A DNA stretch of 64,000 nucleotides from Candidatus Gastranaerophilales bacterium (GCA_910587245.1 CAJULX010000001.1:56371-120370), one strand, 5' to 3'; shown: positions 25,673 through 34,312, numbered from the stretch's first letter. The notes: generated by a model from the letters alone, not told the origin. Numbers and translations: made by a program.

Positions 25673-26533
25673 ATGAAAAAGTATTTATTAATCAGTGTTT
25701 TGCTATTTGGCGGCGTATTAATAGCCTATGCGGATATTCCAAATGCTAAAACCGACATTATTTTGCAGGAATGCGGCAATAAAATTTGCATTAAAAAAGC
25801 CTCAAATGGTACTTCTGCTAAAGAAAATGAGCTAAAAACAAGCGATATTCTTGCAGAAATTAATGGAGAATCAACAGAAAATTTAACTCTAGAAGAAGTA
25901 CAATCTAAACTTATAGGCAAAAAGGATACTAAGGTTTCAATAAAAATACTGCATAATGAAGAATATTATATTTTTGGTTTCCAGAAGTATAAAGTTGTTC
26001 CATATAATTTTACGCTTGTAAGAAATCATGATATTGATGAAAATCAGCCTGTAAGGGTTTTTAAAAGTGGTGACAATTATAAAATAAGGATGAAATACGA
26101 AAGTCAAAATTTAATCTGTTCTGTTGTGTACAGAAAAATAAATAAGTTATACAACAGGGAATTAAGATGTGGCGTTTGTACCGATTATGAATGCACAAGA
26201 AGCAATAGACTAAACAATACCGTAAAATTGCCAATAGAAACTTGGAAAAATCTTGATGAACTCACTTATAGAAAATATGATGTATATTCAATTTGGCATA
26301 ATAACCCCGAAAGTACAATCAAAAATGTAAAAGAATTAGAAATAGCACAAAGTTTCTATAATTCTAAAAGTTGCAAGGGCACATATAAATATGATGTAGT
26401 TACCGGAAATTCGTCTTGTTCTGAGCGGGTTAATATGTTAGAGGGTATGACAAAACAGGAAAAAGAAAACTATTTCAGAGCAAAAGATTTTGAAGAAGAA
26501 TACGAAAATTATAAAAAGTATAAGGGTTATTAA
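25673..26533 (+). CDS. Secreted PDZ-like domain protein
   Basis: 286 residues starting at ATG 25673. A signal peptide (KKYLLISVLLFGG, cleavage near residue 20, AYA-D) directs export. Residues about 25-110 look like a PDZ fold (DILAEINGESTENLTLEEVQ, then a beta strand VSIKIL). The rest is Cys-containing (LRCGVCTDYEC) and charged, with no protease triad. The start is internal to a longer open frame that overlaps the glycosylase gene, because the signal peptide begins at this ATG. No homologous function can be named; it may be a host-surface or stress protein carried as cargo. Confidence 0.68.
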   Translation: MKKYLLISVLLFGGVLIAYADIPNAKTDIILQECGNKICIKKASNGTSAKENELKTSDILAEINGESTENLTLEEVQSKLIGKKDTKVSIKILHNEEYYIFGFQKYKVVPYNFTLVRNHDIDENQPVRVFKSGDNYKIRMKYESQNLICSVVYRKINKLYNRELRCGVCTDYECTRSNRLNNTVKLPIETWKNLDELTYRKYDVYSIWHNNPESTIKNVKELEIAQSFYNSKSCKGTYKYDVVTGNSSCSERVNMLEGMTKQEKENYFRAKDFEEEYENYKKYKGY

Positions 26534-26911
26534 TAAATATTAGGCTGGTAAGGTCTTTTAAAATTACCTTGCGGGGTGCGGGGGAAAGAAAAATAAAAAA
26601 AAGAAAGAATATTTTAGTTTATATAAAAATGCCCCCATATAAGACTATAAGATTTAATAAAATATAAAATATTTGATGATTATATCGAAATTCAAATGTT
26701 AAAAGCTTTTTGAACTTGCTAAAGTTCAAGGCTTATTACGATTGAAAAAGAGAGGAAGGCATGGCACAAACAAAATTTGTTACATTCTTAATATAGTATA
26801 TAGTTAATATATACTCATAAATTTTAAGCTATAAGCGGATTTCAATTTTTAAAAACGATTTATTGTATAACATAAATTCAGACAGGGTAATAATTTGAAA
26901 CATTTTAAAGA

Positions 26912-26940
26912 TTGACTTTGTCATGACGGTTGTTTATCAT
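26912..26940 (+). promoter_or_regulatory. Sigma70-type promoter of a structured transcript
   Basis: TTGACT (26912-26917), exactly 17 nt, then TATCAT (26935-26940). The predicted start near 26947 opens a leader that is noticeably richer in G+C than the rest of the island's noncoding DNA. Confidence 0.65.
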
Positions 26941-26946
26941 GAGTAT

Positions 26947-27109
26947 GGGAAGCACAGCGCAACAAATACTTTGCCAGATGCTGGAATTTTTTGACGTTTC
27001 GCCGAGGTAAACGTCCCTGATGAGCCGACCCAGGATACCATCGACTCAATAACGGACTTTTAGCTTAAACCAAGGAGGAAACTTTATGAAAAATATAAAT
27101 TACGGTTAA
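26947..27109 (+). ncRNA. Candidate structured RNA or leader with 7-codon ORF
   Basis: About 160 nt downstream of a good promoter. It contains short stems such as CCAG-ATG-CTGG (near 26974), GACGTTT...AAACGTC (26993-27015) and CCTG...CAGG (27016-27034), then AAGGAGG and an ATG at 27086 encoding MKNINYG before a stop. It may be a regulatory leader with an attenuation peptide for the recombinase genes, or the start of a decayed gene. I could not match it to a known riboswitch class by eye. Confidence 0.4.
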
Positions 27110-27124
27110 CATACTTTTAAAACC

Positions 27125-27284
27125 GCACCAAAAATTTGCCCGCCGGATTTTTTTAAAAGTTTATTTTATGAAAATGAGTTCATAAGATAGCTGAATTTGA
27201 TGTGCCTAAATTTAAAAAGTAACAGAACTTGATTAAGTTTTATCACTTTTTAGGGTACACCCTATTCGGGCGATTTTTGGTGCT
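27125..27284. repeat. 160-bp unit bounded by 17-18-nt inverted repeats
   Basis: GCACCAAAAATTTGCCCG at 27125-27142 is mirrored by CGGGCGATTTTTGGTGC at 27267-27284, with one or two mismatches. This could be the closing stem of a large RNA, a transcription-control structure before the recombinase, or a MITE-like insertion. No target duplication is obvious. Confidence 0.55.
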
Positions 27285-27392
27285 TAAAAAGTGTTTGTTT
27301 AGACTTGGTTTTTTAATTTTCACTCGTTTCCGTGACAAAGTCTTTACTTTAAACACTCGTTATCCTATAAGCAATAAAAAAGGAGGAAAACG

Positions 27393-27989
27393 ATGACAGG
27401 ACAAGAAGTTGCGTACATCCGTGTCAGTACAATTGAGCAAAATACCGAAAGTCAAAGAGCTATATTATCAAAAATCAAAATTGACAAGGTTTTTGAAGAA
27501 AAAATAAGCGGTAAAAACGCTAAACGCCCGGAACTTCAAGCTATGCTTGATTATGTTAGAGAAGGCGACACCGTTTATGTTAAAGATTTATCCCGTCTTG
27601 CTCGAAATACAAAAGATTTATTGAATATTGTCGAATATCTTACCGACAAAGGCGTAGCACTGAAAAGTATCAAAGAAAATATTGACACTTCAACAAATTT
27701 TGGTAAATTGATGATAACTTTTTTAGCCGCAATTTATGAATTTGAACGTGCAAACCTTTTGGAAAGACAGCGTGACGGTATTGCAGTTGCTAAAATGCAG
27801 GGTAAATATAAAGGCAGAAAGCAAGTTGTTGAGCCTGCCAATTTTGATGAAGTTTACAGAAAATGGCAAAAACGTGAAATCAAATCATCTGTTGCTATTA
27901 GAGAATTAAACATCAGTGAATATGCATTTTATAAATTTGTTCGTGATAAAAAAGCCGAAGCGCAAGAAAAGGGGTGCGCAAATGGCTAA
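27393..27989 (+). CDS. Serine recombinase (resolvase/invertase family)
   Basis: 198 residues. The catalytic N-terminal domain has the nucleophile Ser in AYIRVSTIEQNTESQ (residue about 12), the conserved VKDLSRLARNTKDLL block with active-site arginines, and the EFERANLLERQRDGI helix. A short C-terminal helix-turn-helix (IRELNISEYAFYKF) completes the small resolvase form. The ribosome site AAGGAGG is strong. It overlaps the integrase start by 8 nt, so the two recombinases are translated together. It may resolve or invert element DNA, or regulate; the arrangement of both recombinase types in one operon is uncommon. Confidence 0.93.
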   Translation: MTGQEVAYIRVSTIEQNTESQRAILSKIKIDKVFEEKISGKNAKRPELQAMLDYVREGDTVYVKDLSRLARNTKDLLNIVEYLTDKGVALKSIKENIDTSTNFGKLMITFLAAIYEFERANLLERQRDGIAVAKMQGKYKGRKQVVEPANFDEVYRKWQKREIKSSVAIRELNISEYAFYKFVRDKKAEAQEKGCANG

Positions 27990-29226
27990 AAGCAGACGAA
28001 AAAACGGCGAGGGGTGTTTTTCTAAAAATGGCAACGGCTATGATTACAGAATTTCTTATCTTAATAATTTAGGAAAGCGCAAATATAAATACTTCTGGGC
28101 AAAAACAAAGGATGAATGCCTTACAAAAGCGAACAAATGGCGAAACGAACAAGAGGGCATTTATTCCGATGATGTGAACGCATACTGGACCGTCGCACAG
28201 TGGGCAAACTTTTGGTTTGATAATTATGTTGTAAATCATGTCAAAATCACAACTGTTAGTGATGATAGAAGCATTTTAGACCACCATGTTATTCCGGGGA
28301 TAGGCAAAATAAGACTAAAAGACCTTACAGGGCTTAAATTGCAAAAGTTTTATAATGATTGCTCAAAGAAAAGTAATGGCAGAAAAGGAACACTTGACCC
28401 CAAAACAATTAAAAATATTTATACAGTTGTAAATAGAATGCTGAAATGTGCTTATAATATTGATTTAATAGACAAAAACCCTAATGAAAAAGCCACATTG
28501 CCAAAACGTCCCAAGAAACAAATCAAAGCTTTGACATCAGAAGACCACGAAAAGATTATTAAATCTTGCATAAATAGCAAAACCACAATGGATATTTTAG
28601 TAATTTTCTTTTTAATGACAGGTTTAAGGCTCGGTGAGGGTTTGGGGCTTCAGTGGAAAAATGTTGATATAGAAAAGAAAACAATAAAGATTGACCGTCA
28701 ATTGCAGGCTGTGCCTAATGATGATAAAAATTCAAAACAAAAATTTAAAAAAGAAATATTAAAATCAACGAAAACCAAACATTCAAACAGGACATTACCC
28801 GTTTATGATGAAGTTATTCAGCTTTTTAAATATATAAGACACAAGCAGGCGGTAAATAAATTAAAATTAGGTCAAAAATACAGGCGGGATTTAGATTTAG
28901 TATTCTGTAATGATGACGGACGCCCTATATGTGATACAGTATTAAGAAAATTTTTAAATAATAAACTTGATGAGCTTGGTATAGAACATTTTAGAATACA
29001 CGATTTAAGACATTCTTATGCCACAAGGCTTTTTGAGGATGATGTTAAAACAAAACTTATTTCAGAATATTTGGGGCACAGTTCAATAGGCATTACTTTG
29101 GATACTTATACGCACGTAAGTCCTGAAAAATTAAAAGATGTTGTAGCGGGAAGCGGAAACAGATTTAAGAAAATTTTTAACAACAGCGAAAAAGAAATTC
29201 CTAATGAATTTATACCGCATAAATAG
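27982..29226 (+). CDS. Tyrosine site-specific integrase of the island
   Basis: 414 residues from the ATG at 27982. Domains: an AP2-like arm-binding N-terminus (RKNGEGCFSKNGNGYDYRIS), a SAM-like core-binding domain (about 60-160), and a catalytic domain with Arg in MTGLRLGEGLGL, the HDLRHSYATRLFE box (His and Arg), and a final EYLGHSSIGITLDTYTHV with the nucleophilic Tyr. All catalytic residues are in place. The end lies 165 bp from attR, the usual position. It should cut in the anticodon loop of tRNA-fMet, where the att identity begins. Confidence 0.96.
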   Translation: MAKSRRKNGEGCFSKNGNGYDYRISYLNNLGKRKYKYFWAKTKDECLTKANKWRNEQEGIYSDDVNAYWTVAQWANFWFDNYVVNHVKITTVSDDRSILDHHVIPGIGKIRLKDLTGLKLQKFYNDCSKKSNGRKGTLDPKTIKNIYTVVNRMLKCAYNIDLIDKNPNEKATLPKRPKKQIKALTSEDHEKIIKSCINSKTTMDILVIFFLMTGLRLGEGLGLQWKNVDIEKKTIKIDRQLQAVPNDDKNSKQKFKKEILKSTKTKHSNRTLPVYDEVIQLFKYIRHKQAVNKLKLGQKYRRDLDLVFCNDDGRPICDTVLRKFLNNKLDELGIEHFRIHDLRHSYATRLFEDDVKTKLISEYLGHSSIGITLDTYTHVSPEKLKDVVAGSGNRFKKIFNNSEKEIPNEFIPHK

Positions 29227-29331
29227 CAAAAATGGGGGAATAAAAATGAAAGAAAATAAAAAGAAGATTGAACACAAAATGACCTACAATAATTATAGGT
29301 CATCCCTACAATTTAAAGCAAAAAACCAAGC

Positions 29332-29370
29332 ATTCTATAAATGCCAATAACACTTATTATACCAAGCAAG
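29332..29370. repeat. 39-nt direct repeat, right copy
   Basis: Identical to 20096-20134 and 21 bp to the left of the attR core; a probable arm-type integrase binding region or element end. Confidence 0.85.
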
Positions 29371-29391
29371 GAACCAAATTTTAAATGAGTC

Positions 29392-29437
<46 letters not shown>

Positions 29438-29649
29438 ATTTTAAACCAAGGAAAACTCCCTCAACACAACTATTATTAAACGCTGAAAATCAAAAATCAA
29501 GTTTTTGTTTTTTCCGTTAAAACAGCTCTTTTTGGTTATTATTCTATTCTTCTCGTAACATAATTTCATACATTTGTAATACGAAACGGTATTCATGCTA
29601 AAATTAGTTTTGTTATTTTGCAGCAAAGAAACAAACGTTTGTAAAAAAT
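29438..29649. other. Chromosomal flank with displaced tRNA promoter region
   Basis: About 75 bp next to attR align with the tRNA-fMet upstream region at 19752-19830 (shared blocks TTTTAAACC, CTCCCTCAA, TTATTAAACGCTGAAAAT). The remainder leads into lptC; no gene or clear promoter is seen. Confidence 0.55.
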
Positions 29650-30273
29650 ATGTTAAACAAGAAAAAAATATACGCAGGTATTTTCTTAACAGTTTTTGGA
29701 ATTTGTCTTTTCGGATTTATTTGGTCATGGATTGTAACAAAAGACATACGTTCAAATTCCGTGTCGGATGAAGTTAAAAACAGGCGTGTTGTGGTGGGTA
29801 ATCTTGTTTTAACCGAAACCAAAGATGAAAAAGTATACTGGGAGCTTTACGCTAAAAAAGGAAGCTATGAAAGCGGAACAGGGCTTGTGGTTCTTGAAGA
29901 TGCTATGGGTAATTTTTACAATAAAGAAAATGAAGTAGTTTTAAGTGTTGAATCAAGCAAAGGTACTTATAAAGAAAATGAAAAAATAATTACGCTTGAA
30001 GGAGATACCTTAATTGTTGCGAAAGAAGGATATTCAATAAAAGCGGATAAAATTGTCTGGAAAGGCAGAGATGAAGATATCGTAGCTTCGGGAAACGTAG
30101 TTGTAAGAAGCAAGGATATGTTTGAAGCAACAAGCGACAGGGCAATTTTTAATTATGATTTTACAAAATTTCGTATTGAAGGAAAATGCGTTTCATCAAT
30201 ATTTGATACAAAAAAAGATGAAGGCTCAGGTAAGAAAAGCTCATTTGATTTAAGCTTGGGGGGCAAAAAATAA
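29650..30273 (+). CDS. lptC: LptC-like LPS export protein
   Basis: 207 residues: one N-terminal membrane helix (IYAGIFLTVFGICLFGFIW) and a periplasmic beta-jellyroll domain with repeated strands (LTETKDEKVYWELYAKKG, GTYKENEKIITLEGD, VWKGRDEDIVASGNVVV). LptC receives LPS from the inner-membrane LptBFG extractor and passes it to LptA. The gene directly precedes lptA with a 1-nt overlap, and lpxI/lpxB follow, giving an LPS biogenesis operon. No Shine-Dalgarno is obvious. The island ends about 210 bp upstream and could have altered its promoter. Confidence 0.85.
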   Translation: MLNKKKIYAGIFLTVFGICLFGFIWSWIVTKDIRSNSVSDEVKNRRVVVGNLVLTETKDEKVYWELYAKKGSYESGTGLVVLEDAMGNFYNKENEVVLSVESSKGTYKENEKIITLEGDTLIVAKEGYSIKADKIVWKGRDEDIVASGNVVVRSKDMFEATSDRAIFNYDFTKFRIEGKCVSSIFDTKKDEGSGKKSSFDLSLGGKK

Positions 30274-31241
30274 TGAAAAAAACATTAATAACATTTATTG
30301 CACTGTTTTTTACGCTTGCTGCTGCAAATTGTGCAAATGTTGTAATTGAAGCCCAAAATCAGCAGATAAACGTTGATAAAAATAAAGGTTTCTTTTCAGG
30401 GGATGTAAAAGTTTCCGTGGGAGATATAACGGTAAAAAGCCCGAGAGCAGAGCTTGATTTGGAACCCAAAAGTAAAAAACCTTCTCTTGCCGTATTTTTT
30501 GATAATCCTTATGCTTTTCAAAATAAAGACAATAAAAAACATGAAATTAAAGCAAACATAATGAAGGTTTCTTTAATTAATAAGACCCTCCGTGCCGAAG
30601 GAAATACACAGTCTATCATGATGAAAGACAGACAGCCTTTAATTATGATAAATTCGGATTCTCAGGAATATGATACAAATACAAAAGTAATGAAGGCGGA
30701 CGGTTCCGTTATTGTTCATTATCAGGATGTTGAAACGTTTTCCGATTCTGCAACCGCTATTATTGATAAAAACGGCGAAGTGCAAAATTTAAAATTAATC
30801 GGAAACGTTGTTATGAAAGAAAAATCAAACGTTTTAAAAGGAAATAAATTTGAATATAAACCGCAGAATCAAGAGTATCAAATGTCGGGCAATACAAGCA
30901 CGGATGTTACTTTTGAAGACGGTTCAAGACTTTTTGTTCAGGCAAGATATCAGCAATATAACAGAAACACGAATAATATGATTGCAGGGGGCAATGTCCG
31001 CATAAAATTTAAAGATTACACGGCAACAGGGCCTAAAGCACAGGTTTTCATCGATAAAGCAACGCAAAAACCAAATAAGGTTGTATTTACGGGGCGCTCA
31101 AAAATTACCCAGAATGCAAGCACGGTGGAAGCCGATGTTATAACAATGACAATGAATCCTAAAGAATTTAATGCAACCGGAAACGTAAAAACAAGTATTT
31201 CCGGCGGAAGTGATGATAATAATATGGAGATTATGCCTTAA
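30273..31241 (+). CDS. lptA: LptA-like (OstA domain) periplasmic LPS transport protein
   Basis: 322 residues with a signal peptide (TLITFIALFFTLAAANC, possible lipobox-like Cys) and tandem OstA-type beta strands (GFFSGDVKVSVGDITVKSPRAEL, KADGSVIVHYQDVETFSDSA, GGNVRIKFKDYTATGPKA, FNATGNVKTS). It is longer than the usual 170-190 residues, equal to roughly two OstA repeats, and so may span more of the periplasm. It overlaps lptC by 1 nt and is 2 bp from lpxI. Function in carrying LPS to the outer membrane follows from family and context. Confidence 0.85.
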   Translation: MKKTLITFIALFFTLAAANCANVVIEAQNQQINVDKNKGFFSGDVKVSVGDITVKSPRAELDLEPKSKKPSLAVFFDNPYAFQNKDNKKHEIKANIMKVSLINKTLRAEGNTQSIMMKDRQPLIMINSDSQEYDTNTKVMKADGSVIVHYQDVETFSDSATAIIDKNGEVQNLKLIGNVVMKEKSNVLKGNKFEYKPQNQEYQMSGNTSTDVTFEDGSRLFVQARYQQYNRNTNNMIAGGNVRIKFKDYTATGPKAQVFIDKATQKPNKVVFTGRSKITQNASTVEADVITMTMNPKEFNATGNVKTSISGGSDDNNMEIMP

Positions 31242-31243
31242 TT

Positions 31244-32062
31244 ATGAGTATTACGCTTGAAAATAAACAATGTTTAATGGCAGGAGACGGGCTTTTGCCT
31301 GTAAAAATGGCACAGGCAGCTAAAGAAAACGGTTTTGAAGTTATCGCGATTTCACTCTCTGATGACAACTATAAAGAACTTACAAAATACTGTTCAAAAG
31401 TTCTCTCTTTTGGTTTCGGGCAGGCAAACAGCATTAAGCAAACTTTAATTGATGAAGGGGTTAAGCAGCTTACATTCCTTGGTAAAGTTTCAAAAACCAT
31501 GCTTTTAAAAAGACCTAAACTTGAACCTATGGCGATAGAATTTTTAAAAGAAGCGCCGAAATTGAATGATGATGCTATTATGCTAAAAATTGTAAAAGAG
31601 ATGGAAGATATCGGGATTACAATTTTAGATCAGACAATTTTTATTAAAAGCTTAATGGTGCAAAAAGGTGTTATGACAAAAACTCAGCCTAATGAAACAC
31701 AATTGATGGATGTGGAATACGGCTTTAAAACCGCAAAAGAAATGGGTAAGCTTGATATAGGTCAATCCGTTGTTATGAAAGATAAAATGATTATGGCGGT
31801 AGAAGCTATTGAAGGTACGGATAAATGTATTAAAAGAGGCGGAAAGCTTGCAAGAAGAAAAGGCGCCGTTGTTGTAAAAGTTGCAAAGCCTAATCAGGAT
31901 AAGCGTTTCGATATACCGACAGTCGGGCTTAAAACTCTGCGTGTAATGAAACATTACGGAGCTTCCGTTCTTGCGCTTGAAGCAGGTGAAACAATTATTG
32001 TAAATCAGGATGAGATGGTAAAATACGCCGATAAAAATAATATGGTTGTAATGGCTGTGTAG
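31244..32062 (+). CDS. lpxI: LpxI, UDP-2,3-diacylglucosamine pyrophosphatase
   Basis: 272 residues of the LpxI (DUF1009) family, which hydrolyses UDP-2,3-diacylglucosamine to lipid X in lipid A synthesis, replacing LpxH. Seen: the N-terminal GDGLLPVKMAQAAKENGFEV, LGKVSKTMLLKRPKLEP, DIGQSVVMKDKMIMAVEAIEGTD and RGGKLARRKGAVVVKVAKPNQD, with the C-terminal DIPTVGLKTL block carrying the metal/catalytic residues. It is located between lptA and lpxB, consistent with one pathway step before disaccharide formation. Confidence 0.95.
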   Translation: MSITLENKQCLMAGDGLLPVKMAQAAKENGFEVIAISLSDDNYKELTKYCSKVLSFGFGQANSIKQTLIDEGVKQLTFLGKVSKTMLLKRPKLEPMAIEFLKEAPKLNDDAIMLKIVKEMEDIGITILDQTIFIKSLMVQKGVMTKTQPNETQLMDVEYGFKTAKEMGKLDIGQSVVMKDKMIMAVEAIEGTDKCIKRGGKLARRKGAVVVKVAKPNQDKRFDIPTVGLKTLRVMKHYGASVLALEAGETIIVNQDEMVKYADKNNMVVMAV

Positions 32063-32087
32063 ATTCCGTTTTAGAGGAACAGGTATT

Positions 32088-33227
32088 TTGGGAGATTTAA
32101 AAAAAGTTTTTATAATAACGGGAGAAACCTCCGGAGACAAGCATGCAAGCGGAGTTGCAAGGGAGCTGTTTGCCCTTAACCCTGATATTCAAATTGAAGC
32201 TGTCGGCGGGGAAAATCTGCGTAATACAGGTGTAAAGCTTTTTTCCGATCAAAAGAAAATGGGTGCAGTCGGTCTTACGCCGAAGGTTATAATTGACCAC
32301 ATTTTTTTAGGGGCAAGAATTGTTAATTATCTGAAAAATGTTTTTAAACCTGATTTAGTACTGCTTGTGGATTACGGGGCTTTTAACCTTGCAATTTCAA
32401 AACGTCTTAAAAAAGCGGGTATTAAAACTTTTTATTTTATCCCGCCTCAAATCTGGGCTTCAAGAAAATGGCGCCTTAATACCGTAAAGAAAAATATTGA
32501 TAAAGTTTTAACCATCTTTCCTTTTGAAGGTGCAATGTATGATAAGGCAGAGGTGCAGAATACATATGTAGGGCATCCTTTAATAAAAGAACTGCCCAAA
32601 AAAGAAGACAGGGTTGAATTTTTTAAAAGGCACGGGCTTGATTTAAATAAAAAATTGATTTCAATTTTCCCAGGGTCAAGAATATTTGAAATTAAACATC
32701 TGCTTAAAATTTTTCTTAATACCGCAAAATTAATTGAAAAAAGCAGAGACGATGTTCAATTTGTAGTATCGCATGCAAATAATCTTGATGAGAAAGTGTT
32801 TGAAGATTTTAATTGTCCTTATAAAACAATTAAAGGGGAAAATCATGCGCTTTTATCCGTGTCGGATGCTTTAATACTTGCTTCCGGTACCGTGGCGCTT
32901 GAAGCGGCGCTTTATAAAACGCCGATGATTATAGCATACAGGGGGCCTTTATTTTTCTATTTAGTGTATCTGCTTGTAAGGTCAATTAAAAAGGCCTGTC
33001 TTGTAAATATCATAACAGGGAAAGACATTGTGCCCGAGTTTTTAATGTATGATGCAAAGCCGGAAAAGATTGCAAAAGAAATAGTAAATATACTCGATAA
33101 TGAAAAAGCAAAAATGCTTCAGTTGAGCGGTTTTGATGAGGTTGAAAAAATGCTCTCATCAAAACATTGCGTTGAAGAAGCGGCAAAAGTTATAAATGAA
33201 GAATTAGGATTAGGGGAAAAAATATAA
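32088..33227 (+). CDS. lpxB: LpxB, lipid-A-disaccharide synthase
   Basis: 379 residues, TTG start at 32088 with AGAGGA upstream. LpxB joins lipid X and UDP-2,3-diacylglucosamine. Family blocks are clear: TGETSGDKHASGVARELF, AVGGENLRNTGVKLF, VLLVDYGAFNLAISKRLKK, YFIPPQIWASRKWR, FPGSRIFEIKHLL and LASGTVALEAALYKTPMI. It is peripheral to the inner membrane. It is followed by pgsA with a 1-nt overlap. Together with lpxI and the Lpt genes it shows that the organism makes an outer membrane with lipid A. Confidence 0.96.
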   Translation: MGDLKKVFIITGETSGDKHASGVARELFALNPDIQIEAVGGENLRNTGVKLFSDQKKMGAVGLTPKVIIDHIFLGARIVNYLKNVFKPDLVLLVDYGAFNLAISKRLKKAGIKTFYFIPPQIWASRKWRLNTVKKNIDKVLTIFPFEGAMYDKAEVQNTYVGHPLIKELPKKEDRVEFFKRHGLDLNKKLISIFPGSRIFEIKHLLKIFLNTAKLIEKSRDDVQFVVSHANNLDEKVFEDFNCPYKTIKGENHALLSVSDALILASGTVALEAALYKTPMIIAYRGPLFFYLVYLLVRSIKKACLVNIITGKDIVPEFLMYDAKPEKIAKEIVNILDNEKAKMLQLSGFDEVEKMLSSKHCVEEAAKVINEELGLGEKI

Positions 33228-33808
33228 TGGCAAATATTATTACGCTTTCAAGAATTTTTTTAGCATTTATTGCAATGGGGCTTTTATTTTATGATGTGAA
33301 ATATGCTCTTTTTTCGCTCATTTTAACTATATTTGTTATGTGGTTTGACGGATTGGACGGGTATATTGCAAGAAAATTTAATGAAACATCAAAACTCGGC
33401 GCCGTTCTTGATATTATGGGTGATAGAATAGTGGAAAATCTTTATTGGATGTGTTTTTGTGCATTGGGATGGATAAGCGTTATTGTTCCCGTTATTGTTC
33501 TAACAAGAGGAATTATAACTGATTCTTTGAGGTCTTTAGCTCTTGCGCAAGGGTTTACGGCGTTTGGTGAAAAAACAATGATGCAGGGAAAAATTGCAAA
33601 ATTTATCGTTGCTTCTAATTTTTCAAGGTTTACATATGCTGTTTGCAAGGCGCTGGCGTTTTTATTGTTAATTGCAGGACATCTGCAGTTTAATACTGAC
33701 CACAGCCTTTATATTGCAGGCTTAATCTGTACGGGAATTTCAGTTGTATTTTGTGTTTTAAGGGGATTGCCCGTAGTTTTGGAATCCGGAAGATTTTTAA
33801 AAGATTAG
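33227..33808 (+). CDS. pgsA: CDP-alcohol phosphatidyltransferase (PgsA-like)
   Basis: 193 residues, polytopic. The CDP-OH-P signature D-G-x2-A-R-x8-G-x3-D-x3-D is intact (DGYIARKF ... GAVLDIMGDR, residues about 44-67), and 4-6 membrane helices follow. The family makes phosphatidylglycerophosphate or related phospholipids from CDP-diacylglycerol; PgsA is the most likely member but the acceptor alcohol cannot be fixed from sequence alone. It overlaps lpxB by 1 nt and precedes trmL by 5 bp. Confidence 0.82.
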   Translation: MANIITLSRIFLAFIAMGLLFYDVKYALFSLILTIFVMWFDGLDGYIARKFNETSKLGAVLDIMGDRIVENLYWMCFCALGWISVIVPVIVLTRGIITDSLRSLALAQGFTAFGEKTMMQGKIAKFIVASNFSRFTYAVCKALAFLLLIAGHLQFNTDHSLYIAGLICTGISVVFCVLRGLPVVLESGRFLKD

Positions 33809-33813
33809 TAATA

Positions 33814-34299
33814 ATGCTGGATGGTGCAAAATATTTAAATATAGTTATGTTTGAGCCTGAAATCCCTCAAAATACGGGAAATGTTGCAAGGCTCTGTGCG
33901 TGCACATCTTCTAAATTGTATCTTATAGGCAGGCTCGGGTTTTCTATGAGCGATAAATATTTAAAGCGCTCGGGGCTTGATTACTGGGATAAACTTGATA
34001 TTGAACATATTATAGATTTTGAAGAATTTGAGAATATGTTTGATATCGGGAAAAATCCTTCAAAAATCCACCTTTTTACAACAAAAACAGATAAATTATA
34101 TACGGATGTTCAATATAAAGAAGGAGATTTTTTAATCTTCGGGCCGGAGACAAGAGGGTTGCCTGAAAGCATTTTGAATAAGTATAATAAAAGCTGTGTC
34201 ACTATTCCTATGAATAAAGACACAAGAAGCCTTAATTTATCAAACAGCGTCGCAATAGGTGCTTATGAAGCTATAAGGCAGTTTGGCGGCATTAAATAA
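33814..34299 (+). CDS. trmL: TrmL, tRNA (cytidine/uridine-34-2'-O)-methyltransferase
   Basis: 161 residues from the ATG at 33814; a longer in-frame extension into pgsA is not part of the family. It is a minimal SPOUT methylase that modifies the wobble base of tRNA-Leu. Motifs: NIVMFEPEIPQNTGNVARLCA, FLIFGPETRGLP and the knot segment IPMNKDTRSLNLSNSVAIGAY. Length and motifs are standard. The 3' end overlaps the longer in-frame reading of nnrD, but the preferred nnrD ATG is 13 bp downstream of this stop. Confidence 0.95.
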   Translation: MLDGAKYLNIVMFEPEIPQNTGNVARLCACTSSKLYLIGRLGFSMSDKYLKRSGLDYWDKLDIEHIIDFEEFENMFDIGKNPSKIHLFTTKTDKLYTDVQYKEGDFLIFGPETRGLPESILNKYNKSCVTIPMNKDTRSLNLSNSVAIGAYEAIRQFGGIK

Positions 34300-34312
34300 A
34301 AAGGATAACCTG

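Larger units (their letters stand above)
26534..27392. other. 859-bp noncoding locus with promoter, structured RNA and inverted repeats
   Basis: No protein of normal size is encoded. Contents in order are as follows. A hairpin at 26703-26734 (TTGAACTT/AAGTTCAA). A mini-ORF of 11 codons at 26761 behind AGAGGAAGG. A 21-nt palindrome at 26795-26815 (8-nt arms, 5-nt spacer). A promoter at 26912-26940 driving a G+C-richer structured leader. A 7-codon ORF at 27086 with strong AAGGAGG. A pair of 17-18-nt inverted repeats at 27125-27142 and 27267-27284. The region ends with the recombinase ribosome site. Confidence 0.65.

Noticed and set aside
26761..26796. Eleven-codon ORF MAQTKFVTFLI behind AGAGGAAGG
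   Set aside because: A ribosome-like site is present but the peptide is too short and unsupported; mentioned only within the noncoding-locus entry.
27016..27023. CTGATGAG resembling a hammerhead ribozyme core
   Set aside because: The required GAAA after stem II and a cleavage-site stem III are not present on the same strand at workable distance; the reverse strand has CGAAAC but not the matching core.
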